Position numbers and translations under genes: made by a program. Positions 1 through 5,969 of a stretch of 9,285 nucleotides of DNA are shown here, one piece after another. Source of the stretch: Candidatus Woesebacteria bacterium (GTDB taxonomy: Bacteria; Patescibacteriota; Microgenomatia; UBA1406; GWC2-37-13); the NCBI GenBank assembly GCA_017993865.1, contig JAGOLU010000031.1:1-9285 (forward strand). Direction: 5' to 3'. The notes under the pieces were generated by a model, which made no database searches, was not told the DNA's origin, and saw nothing but the letters and a program-made list of their open reading frames with translations. Positions within the stretch are counted from its first letter, which is position 1; each line of letters begins with the position of its first letter.

Positions 1-185
1 AACTATAAGTCAAATGAGGTGTGCCTGAATCAGGTAAAGAAGGCGGACAAATGAAGAGGTTTATGGGTTTGGTGGCTTGCGTAACACACAGTCATCGCAT
101 GCAGTAATGCCACAGAACATTCTCTGTCCATGTTGTATGACAAGAGGTTCCTTGCATAGGAAAACCTTACCACGCCTCTCAGGAA

Positions 186-356
186 TCACCTGTTTGGGGT
201 TCCTTTCCAATTCAAGGCATCGGAGAGAAAACCCCTCCTTTTTCCATGATTACGGTACGAAGTCCCTCTCACGATCGCAGTAAAAACTTTTCTGCGTGGA
301 CGGAGATCATCTTCCGTAGCCTCTCTCTGATGCGCACACTCTACTATCTCAGCCAT
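186..356 (-). CDS. Doubtful small basic ORF, 56 aa
   Basis: An ATG at 356 (minus strand) opens a 56-residue frame ending in TGA at 186-188. The product is hydrophilic and arginine-rich (nine Arg), with an acidic N-terminal third and a basic middle that includes HGKRRG around residues 37-42. There is no signal peptide or membrane segment, and I recognise no family. In its favour, its leader is A/T-rich and G-poor without a Shine-Dalgarno, like every real gene in this window. Against it are its small size, its overlap with a terminator-like hairpin, and arginine codons (AGA, AGG) used far more than in the neighbouring genes. It is more likely chance than real. Confidence 0.15.
   Translation of the reverse strand: MAEIVECAHQREATEDDLRPRRKVFTAIVRGTSYRNHGKRRGFLSDALNWKGTPNR
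222..243 (+). terminator. Weak intrinsic terminator candidate
   Basis: GGAGAG (222-227) pairs with CCCTCC (233-238) with one A-C mismatch around a five-base loop, and TTTTT follows directly at 239-243. The shape is that of a Rho-independent terminator, but the stem is short. It could end a transcript coming from the left of the window. No supporting gene is visible immediately upstream. Confidence 0.25.
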
Positions 357-686
357 ATGCTATGGTAAATTCTTATTTGTGTTGTAAGTGAACTTTCGAA
401 AGGAAATGACTAGTTTAGCGCTGAATACTAGCTTCGTAAACTTGACCACATGTACAGTCGGCTGTCCTCATATGTTGTCCTGGCTCAGCAATTGCACACA
501 TCATTTTTCTACGACCATCGCCGCGGTCCACATGCAAATGTGTACATTGTCGTATTGGCTTCAAATTGACAGGAGCATTTTGGTCAAAAATTTTCGGACC
601 GAAAGCACAAAATCCTATTTCTTGTTTGATGCTGACCATACGTGTATTCTACACTAGACACACTATGAGTCAATAGCATCACCCCC

Positions 687-715
687 TTGGTTCTTCTTGC
701 CCCGTGCTTTACAAT
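687..715 (+). promoter_or_regulatory. Candidate dnaE promoter (leaderless start)
   Basis: TTGGTT at 687-692 (3 of 6 to the -35 consensus) is followed after 17 bases by TACAAT at 710-715 (5 of 6 to the -10 consensus). The expected transcription start, about seven bases past the -10, falls on the dnaE ATG at 722, so the messenger would be leaderless. The -35 is weak. The same TACAAT hexamer forms the -10 of the atp promoter at 4013-4018, which lends some support. Confidence 0.4.
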
Positions 716-721
716 GTGACC

Positions 722-3700
722 ATGTCATTTGTCCATTTGCAGCTCCACACTGAGTACTCACTCTTGCGCGGGATGTCGAGGATGAAAAAGGCTATTGCAA
801 AGGCCAAAGAGCTTGGCATGACTGCGCTTGCCATCACTGACTACGGTTCAATGTATGGCGCGTTTAAGTTCTATATCGCGTGTAAAGATGCCGGTATTAA
901 GCCCATAATCGGCTGCGAGCTCTACAAATCTTCGGGCAACCATACGGAAAAACAATCGGGAGATTTTAAAGATGCGTACTCACTCGTGGTGCTTGCCAAA
1001 GATCTCACCGGCTATCGAAATTTGGTCAAACTTGTTTCCTACAGTCAACTTGAGGGGCTGCACTATCAGCCACGCGTAGATTTTGAACTGCTCGAAAAAT
1101 ACCATGAGGGGCTCATTGTTCTCTCGGGGAGCCCACTCCGGTCTGAGATCGGGGAACAGATTCTGCACGAACAACCAAAGCGAGCTCAGGAGCTGGTGCT
1201 TCGATACAAGCAGATATTTGGAGAGAATTTTTATTTGCAGCTTGAGCGTCACCCTGGCATGGCGCAACTTGAGATGGTCAACCAGAAGCTCATCATGCTC
1301 TCGCGCAAACACAGTATTCCGCTTGTTGCAACAGCCAACACACACTATATGGAGGCAGATGATGCGTATGCGCACGAGGTTCTGCTTTGTATTGGATCTC
1401 AACGTGTGGTGTTTGAAAAAGACCGTCCGCTCACTATGATGGAGCATCCAGACTATTACTTTAAAACTGACGAGGAAATGAGCGCTACATTTGCCGATAT
1501 TCCTGAGGCGGTAGAGAATACTGCGCGCATAGCTGAAATGTGTAACGTAGAAATCCCCTATGGCACGCTCATACTGCCCAAATATCCCGTGCCTCCCGGC
1601 ATGACCATAGATGAGCACTTTGCTCAGCTTATCGAAGAGCGGAAAGTTCGGGTGAAGGAATACGATCAAGATATCGTCAACACCCGCATAGCATACGAAG
1701 TGGATATCATCAGCAAAAAAGGATATGTGCCCTATTTCTTATTCGTGCAAGACATGGTCAACTGGGCAAAAGACCAGGGGATTGCGGTGGGGCCCGGGAG
1801 AGGGTCAGCCGCCGGGTCACTCGTAGCGTATATTTTACGGATAACAGACATTAACCCTCTTGATTACAATCTGCCGTTTGAACGATTCCTCAACCCAGAT
1901 CGACCAACCCCACCTGACATTGATATCGACTTTGCCGACACTCGGCGCGAAGAGGTGGTGACCTATATCGCCAAACGCTACGGTGAAGATCATGTGGCGC
2001 AGATTATCACGTTTGGGACGATGGAGGCGCGGATGGTCATTCGTGATGTTACACGTGCTCTCGGGCATAGCTATGCCACCGGCGATCGACTCGCCAAAAT
2101 GATTCCTCCCAGCAAACAAGGCTTCCATGTCACGCTTGAAATTGCCCTAAAGGAGTCTCCCACCTTGAAATTAGCATATGATAACGAAGAGGAGATTAAG
2201 CAGATCATAGATGTCTCGAAGCGTCTCGAAAGTTTGCCTCGACACTCATCGGTGCATGCGGCGGGTCTCATTGTCGGCGATATCCCGCTTATTGAACATA
2301 TTCCGCTGCAACTTGAACCAAACGGACATAAAGTGATTACTCAGTATGATATGTATTCACTTGACCTCAACGCAGTATCTGAAAATAAGGCGGTCGGGTT
2401 GGTGAAAGTGGATATACTTGGGCTGCGCAACTTGAGCATCATTGAGTCTGCGCTCAGTATTGTGAAAGAAAACCGTGGCGAATCAATAGATATTCACGAA
2501 GTGAAACTGAACGATAAAAAAGCTTATGAGCTTATAAGCACCGGGAGGACGGTTGGGGTATTCCAGTTGGAGTCTGCAGGAATGCGCCGACTTGCAAAAG
2601 ATTTGGTGCCCAATAAACTTACCGATATTACCGCCATGGTTGCACTCTACCGCCCTGGCCCTATGGATCTGATTCCCACCTTTATTGAGGGGAGACGTAA
2701 CCCCAAATCGGTCAGATACCCTCACAAAGATCTCAAGGCAGTACTTGCCGAAACATATGGTATTTTGGTCTATCAGGAGCAGGTCATCGACATTGCGGTC
2801 GTGATGGCGCACTTCACTAAGGCTCAGGCAGATCTGTTGCGCATGGCCGTCGGTAAAAAGAAGAAGGCTCTCATGGAGAAAGGCAAAGCTCAGTTTATCC
2901 AGGGATGTGTGGAGCATGGGTATACGGAAAAACTCGCCAAAGAAGTATTCGGATTTATTGAGAAATTCGCCTCTTACGGCTTTAATAAGTCTCACGCCGC
3001 CTCATACGCGCTCATCGCCTACTGGACCGCATATGTCAAAGCGAATTTCCCGATTGAATTCATGACTTCCCTGATGACTGCTGAAATTAACGCAGCCACC
3101 GGACCACTAAAAGAAGTGAAAATGACCGCCGCGCTCGAAGAATGCAAAGCGATGAAAATACCTGTTCTTCCCCCTGACATTAATAAATCCCAAGACGGGT
3201 TCAGCGTTGAGGGTGAGGCTATTCGTTTTGGCCTTAGTGCAATCAAAAACGTGGGCTCAGCCGCCATAGAGACTATTGTGGATGCTCGAAAAGAGAAGCC
3301 ATTCCACTCGTTTACTGATTTTTTGTATAGAGTAGACTTACGTAAAGTGAACAAGAAGACGCTTGAATCACTTATAAACGTGGGGGCGTTCATCGCATTC
3401 GGCACGCGTGCAACGCTCATTACGAACTTCCCCGAACAAGTAGAGCGTATTGGGAAAAATAAAGACTTAAGCTCATCAGGACAAGAGAATCTTTTCGATA
3501 GTGGCCCACTCATGGGGGAGCATCTCGACACGTTTGAGCAAGTACCCGAATATCCACCCGAATATATCGCTCAAGCAGAACGGGAGCTTATCGGATTCCT
3601 ACTCACCCAAAACCCACTCGAACCCTATGCCGAGATTATTGCAGAAAAGATAAACAAAAAAGTATCAGAGATCACGCCCGATGATGTCAAAAAACAGTAT

Positions 3701-3961
3701 ATTATTGCAGGAGAGATCACTTTTATGAAGCTCTTACGGACCAAAAAAGACAACAAAGAGATGGCTATTTGCACGATAAACGATGGTACGGGGTCTATAG
3801 ACATGGTTGTATTCCCAAAGACTTTCCAACAGATAAAAGACATTATTAAAATTCACGAGGTTCTCCTTATTAAAGGTACGGTGTCTAACAGAGAAGAAGT
3901 GTTAGGTCTGCTCGTCGACAATGCAGTGAGCTTGAAAGAATTTAAACACGGGCGCAGATAA
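722..3961 (+). CDS. dnaE: DNA polymerase III subunit alpha
   Basis: This is the replicative chromosomal DNA polymerase, a C-family enzyme of the DnaE type, 1079 residues. The PHP domain comes first (about 1-270). The palm and fingers follow: PGRGSAAGS lies just before PDIDIDF at 398-404, which holds catalytic D401 and D403, and KVDILGL supplies the third aspartate, D564. A helix-hairpin-helix region follows, then a clamp-binding pentapeptide QENLF at 921-925 and an OB fold from about 990 to the end. The protein stops right after the OB fold, so the C-terminal tau-binding domain known in E. coli is absent. Several PHP metal ligands are replaced (Q7, Y41, S87, S137, N206), so PHP proofreading is probably inactive. 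The frame also opens at a GTG at 704, but ATG 722 is chosen because the family begins with a sequence like SFVHLQLHTEYSLL. There is no Shine-Dalgarno. It stands alone, 82 bases before the atp operon. Confidence 0.97.
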   Translation: MSFVHLQLHTEYSLLRGMSRMKKAIAKAKELGMTALAITDYGSMYGAFKFYIACKDAGIKPIIGCELYKSSGNHTEKQSGDFKDAYSLVVLAKDLTGYRNLVKLVSYSQLEGLHYQPRVDFELLEKYHEGLIVLSGSPLRSEIGEQILHEQPKRAQELVLRYKQIFGENFYLQLERHPGMAQLEMVNQKLIMLSRKHSIPLVATANTHYMEADDAYAHEVLLCIGSQRVVFEKDRPLTMMEHPDYYFKTDEEMSATFADIPEAVENTARIAEMCNVEIPYGTLILPKYPVPPGMTIDEHFAQLIEERKVRVKEYDQDIVNTRIAYEVDIISKKGYVPYFLFVQDMVNWAKDQGIAVGPGRGSAAGSLVAYILRITDINPLDYNLPFERFLNPDRPTPPDIDIDFADTRREEVVTYIAKRYGEDHVAQIITFGTMEARMVIRDVTRALGHSYATGDRLAKMIPPSKQGFHVTLEIALKESPTLKLAYDNEEEIKQIIDVSKRLESLPRHSSVHAAGLIVGDIPLIEHIPLQLEPNGHKVITQYDMYSLDLNAVSENKAVGLVKVDILGLRNLSIIESALSIVKENRGESIDIHEVKLNDKKAYELISTGRTVGVFQLESAGMRRLAKDLVPNKLTDITAMVALYRPGPMDLIPTFIEGRRNPKSVRYPHKDLKAVLAETYGILVYQEQVIDIAVVMAHFTKAQADLLRMAVGKKKKALMEKGKAQFIQGCVEHGYTEKLAKEVFGFIEKFASYGFNKSHAASYALIAYWTAYVKANFPIEFMTSLMTAEINAATGPLKEVKMTAALEECKAMKIPVLPPDINKSQDGFSVEGEAIRFGLSAIKNVGSAAIETIVDARKEKPFHSFTDFLYRVDLRKVNKKTLESLINVGAFIAFGTRATLITNFPEQVERIGKNKDLSSSGQENLFDSGPLMGEHLDTFEQVPEYPPEYIAQAERELIGFLLTQNPLEPYAEIIAEKINKKVSEITPDDVKKQYIIAGEITFMKLLRTKKDNKEMAICTINDGTGSIDMVVFPKTFQQIKDIIKIHEVLLIKGTVSNREEVLGLLVDNAVSLKEFKHGRR

Positions 3962-3971
3962 GCGAAATGAG

Positions 3972-4023
3972 CGCTCAATACAGTTTCCTTAGACAGGAAT
4001 CTGAGCGTATGTTACAATTGAGC
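3972..4023. repeat. Overlapping inverted repeats at atp promoter
   Basis: CGCTCA (3972-3977) pairs with TGAGCG (4002-4007), and inside it TTCCT (3985-3989) pairs with AGGAA (3995-3999) around a five-base loop. Alternatively GCTCAAT (3973-3979) pairs with ATTGAGC (4017-4023), excluding the first outer stem. A perfect 10-base palindrome TGAGCGCTCA lies at 3968-3977. The inner hairpin overlaps the atp -35 box and the right arms flank the -10. T5 at 4029-4033 is five bases beyond the last arm, so a poor terminator for dnaE is possible. A regulator-binding site is equally possible. Confidence 0.35.
3990..4018 (+). promoter_or_regulatory. Predicted atp operon promoter
   Basis: TAGACA at 3990-3995 (5 of 6 to TTGACA) and TACAAT at 4013-4018 (5 of 6 to TATAAT) are separated by an ideal 17 bases. 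A TG at 4010-4011, one base before the -10, makes it an extended -10 promoter. The expected start near 4025 gives a leader of roughly 19 bases to the atpB ATG. This is the best promoter match I found in the window and suggests that the atp operon is transcribed independently of dnaE. Confidence 0.65.
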
Positions 4024-4043
4024 TTCTGTTTTTAGACTAATCT

Positions 4044-4868
4044 ATGGTTCATGTAAGCGTAAAAGCCGAACAGATACTGAGTATTTTTGGCCTCTCTATA
4101 ACAAACTCCATGATCCTCTCGTGGATCGTCATGTTGCTGTTTCTTGGTATTGGTCTGTATTACTCCAACAATTTACACAAAAAGAAAAAATCAACCCTCT
4201 TTTTCCTTTTACACTCATTGTTTGTAGCCATCCATGATCTCATCAAAAGTGTTGTCCGCGAGAAAACCATTGTGTTTTTCCCTTTGCTAGGGGCATATTT
4301 TTTCTACATCCTCATGAACAACTGGGTAGGGCTACTTCCCACTGTCGGGAGTGTGCTTATCAAGCCGCTTGTCGCTGCAGAGGTGCACACAGAAGAGGTT
4401 ATCCTCGAAAAACCCGTGCAAACAGAGGATGCACATGCTGAGGCTACAAAGGAGGATGGTCATGAGCGCATCCCCCTGCTACGCGCTAACACCGCAGATC
4501 TGAACACAACCTTTGCACTAGCGCTTGTAACCGTAATTATGATCCAATATTATGGATTCAAATACAACGGAGTGGGATATCTCAAGAAATTCTTCAACTT
4601 CTCGACACCAATTATGTTTTTTGTAGGCATTCTTGAACTCATATCAGAGCTCGCACGCATATTGTCATTCTCATTCCGTTTGTTTGGGAACATTCTCGCC
4701 GGAGAAATCCTCATTACAATCGTGGCTTTCTTGCTCCCACCGGTGGCATCATTTGTCATGGTCCCCTTCTTTACCCTTGAGATTATGGCAGGGGCAATCC
4801 AGGCATTGGTGTTTACTATGTTGTCGGCAGTACTTATAGGCATGGCAACGACCAAAATGCATCATTAA
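4044..4868 (+). CDS. atpB: ATP synthase F0 subunit a
   Basis: Subunit a is the membrane stator that, with the c-ring, forms the ion path of F-type ATP synthase. The 274-residue protein is largely hydrophobic, with membrane segments near 22-41, 78-98, 155-172, 188-202 and in the last 60 residues. The family core motif SFRLFGN holds the essential arginine at R212, followed by ILAGE. A lysine cluster (K46-K49) follows the first segment, consistent with a cytoplasmic side. Between the second and third segments, in a loop expected to face outward, lies an insert at about 111-143 rich in Glu and Asp with H115, H131 and H140, just before PLLRANTADLN. First gene of the atp operon; no atpI or atpZ precedes it. 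ATG 4044 has no Shine-Dalgarno and lies in a T-rich leader. Confidence 0.95.
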   Translation: MVHVSVKAEQILSIFGLSITNSMILSWIVMLLFLGIGLYYSNNLHKKKKSTLFFLLHSLFVAIHDLIKSVVREKTIVFFPLLGAYFFYILMNNWVGLLPTVGSVLIKPLVAAEVHTEEVILEKPVQTEDAHAEATKEDGHERIPLLRANTADLNTTFALALVTVIMIQYYGFKYNGVGYLKKFFNFSTPIMFFVGILELISELARILSFSFRLFGNILAGEILITIVAFLLPPVASFVMVPFFTLEIMAGAIQALVFTMLSAVLIGMATTKMHH

Positions 4869-4907
4869 CCAATCGTAATTAGTAATTATTATTTAAAATT
4901 TTATACT
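4869..4907 (+). promoter_or_regulatory. A/T-rich leader before atpE
   Basis: Only 6 of the 39 bases are G or C, far below the surrounding genes. It contains a direct repeat GTAATTA and no Shine-Dalgarno. Subunit c is needed in many copies per complex, and in E. coli an A/U-rich segment upstream of atpE raises its translation. By analogy, this unstructured leader may favour translation of atpE over its neighbours. That role is inferred. Confidence 0.35.
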
Positions 4908-5144
4908 ATGGATTTAGACTCAATGAAAGTACTGGGAGCTGCATTAGCAATCGGCTTGGGTGCGTTATCTCCGGGCATCGCGATGGCACTCATTGGTTCA
5001 AAAGCGATGGAATCAATCGGCCGTAATCCCGAAGCAGCGCCGCTTATCCAAACAAACATGATTTTGGCTATCGCGTTTGCAGAATCAATCTTGATTTTCG
5101 CATTCGTTATTGCCATCATGATCAAATTCGGGATCGGAGGATAA
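4908..5144 (+). CDS. atpE: ATP synthase F0 subunit c
   Basis: Subunit c forms the rotating membrane ring that carries the transported ion. The 78-residue protein has the typical two-helix hairpin (about 8-36 and 50-74) with polar loop GRNPEA at 38-43. The ion-binding carboxylate is E59 in FAES. S60 follows it, as in Na+-type rings, but the first-helix position that is Gln in the Ilyobacter Na+ site is M26 and the tyrosine position is F64. Proton coupling is therefore more likely, though not certain. The first helix has SPG at 21-23, with few glycines after it. Length is normal. It starts 39 bases after atpB within an A/T-rich leader; the ATG at 4908 fits the family start, although M6 is also possible. 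Confidence 0.95.
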   Translation: MDLDSMKVLGAALAIGLGALSPGIAMALIGSKAMESIGRNPEAAPLIQTNMILAIAFAESILIFAFVIAIMIKFGIGG

Positions 5145-5168
5145 TATTTGTAAATTCACAACACACAC

Positions 5169-5654
5169 ATGGAAGCACTCGGAATCGATGGAAAATTACT
5201 AATCGCACAACTCGTAAACTTTGTGATTTTTTATCTGATCTTCAGAAAGTTTATCGCCAAGCCTCTATCCAATTACCTCAAAAAACAGCAAGATGATGAG
5301 CGCAAACGTCATTCTTTGACTCAAGAGCTTGAGACGGCAAAGTCCAAGCTTGACGAAGAGAAGAAGGCTATGCTCCATGAGGTGAGGAGTGAGCAAAAAA
5401 AGATACTCTCTGAGGCCAAAGTGTATGGTGACAAAATCAAAGCTGAGATGCTTGCTCAATCGCAGAAACAATCGGCTGCGATGGTAGAGTCTGGCAAACA
5501 GGCAATTGAACATGAGAAAAAAACCGCTCAAAAAGAACTTGCCCAATACGTGAAAGATGCATCCCGTATCGCAGTTGAGAAAGGGTTGGCATCGTATCTA
5601 AACGATCAGACTCGAAAAGAAATCACTGCAGAAGTAATCAAAAGTATTACATAA
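5169..5654 (+). CDS. atpF: ATP synthase F0 subunit b
   Basis: Subunit b forms the peripheral stalk that holds the F1 head still against the rotor. The 161-residue protein has one N-terminal membrane helix (about 10-25, LLIAQLVNFVIFYLIF) followed by a long, highly charged, heptad-like helix from about 30 to 145, rich in Lys, Glu and Gln. Length is normal for the family, and no second b-type gene is present, so the stalk is probably a b homodimer. Its C-terminus normally contacts delta, which is the next gene only 6 bases away. No N-terminal delta domain is fused to it. ATG 5169 lies behind an A/C-rich leader with no Shine-Dalgarno. Confidence 0.95.
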   Translation: MEALGIDGKLLIAQLVNFVIFYLIFRKFIAKPLSNYLKKQQDDERKRHSLTQELETAKSKLDEEKKAMLHEVRSEQKKILSEAKVYGDKIKAEMLAQSQKQSAAMVESGKQAIEHEKKTAQKELAQYVKDASRIAVEKGLASYLNDQTRKEITAEVIKSIT

Positions 5655-5660
5655 ATAGTC

Positions 5661-5933
5661 ATGAAATTATCTAAACAACTAAAGCAAGAAATGCAGAGTT
5701 ACCTAAAAGATAGGTTGGGCTCTCAGATGCATCACACCCAAATAATTGCCCCCTATCAGCTTTCTGATAAAGAGGTCGCAGAAATACAATCAAAAGTCCC
5801 CTTGATACAAAATTCTGCAGTGGAGGTCGTGGTAGACGAAACCATATTGGCAGGTGTCATTATTAAACATGGTTCGCGCCTTATCGATTACTCTCTTAAG
5901 TCAAAAGTTGAATCGCTATTTACTAATCAGTAG
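5661..5933 (+). CDS. atpH: ATP synthase delta subunit, C-terminal domain only
   Basis: Delta links the top of the alpha-beta hexamer to the b stalk. Usual family members have about 175-185 residues: a six-helix N-terminal domain that binds alpha, and a C-terminal domain that binds b. This protein has only 90 residues. Residues 28-90 match the C-terminal domain well, including LSDKEVAEI (34-42) and the family signature region AGVIIKHGSRLIDYSLK (64-80) with G65, G71 and D76. Only a charged 27-residue stretch, perhaps one helix, precedes it. The truncation looks genuine: only 6 bases separate it from the atpF stop, leaving no room for a missing domain or a frameshifted remnant. No Shine-Dalgarno. 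The identity rests on the C-terminal match and on its position between atpF and atpA. Confidence 0.85.
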   Translation: MKLSKQLKQEMQSYLKDRLGSQMHHTQIIAPYQLSDKEVAEIQSKVPLIQNSAVEVVVDETILAGVIIKHGSRLIDYSLKSKVESLFTNQ

Positions 5934-5969
5934 ATTTATCGTCAAACAATTCTTACTTCATCTTTATCT

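Larger units (their letters stand above)
1..721. other. Upstream region with no recognised gene
   Basis: I find no protein or RNA family I recognise in this stretch. A frame open from the left edge ends in TGA at 52-54 after 17 codons and could be the tail of a gene outside the window, but it is too short to judge. Two plus-strand ORFs (TTG at 77-283, GTG at 388-657) have odd composition rich in Cys, His and Ser and look like chance. No tRNA T-loop, tmRNA tag, SRP RNA or RNase P signature was seen on either strand. The left half has several adjacent hairpins (145-167, 181-204, 222-238, 276-296, 300-317); the right half has little beyond scattered short inverted repeats, and the dnaE promoter at its end. 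Confidence 0.6.

Noticed and set aside
566..594. A perfect TTGACA at 566-571 as a promoter for dnaE
   Set aside because: At the proper spacing the -10 would be AATTTT, a poor match, and a start there would leave a leader of over 100 bases; the TACAAT at 710-715 fits better.
77..657. Two plus-strand ORFs (77-283 and 388-657) and a minus-strand ORF (415-639) in the upstream region
   Set aside because: Their starts are non-ATG or unsupported, their composition is unlike the real genes here (Cys/His/Ser-rich), and no family is recognisable.
980..1669. A 229-residue ORF on the minus strand inside dnaE
   Set aside because: It lies entirely antisense to well-conserved dnaE coding sequence and has no recognisable domain, so it is a shadow frame.
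4879..4907. TATACT just before the atpE ATG as an internal promoter
   Set aside because: The -35 match is poor (TTAGTA) and the start would fall inside the atpE coding sequence; the hexamer is expected by chance in such an A/T-rich stretch.
5661..5933. The short atpH as a frameshifted or broken pseudogene
   Set aside because: The frame is clean, the C-terminal signature is intact, spacing to both neighbours is tight, and no remnant of an N-terminal domain lies upstream.
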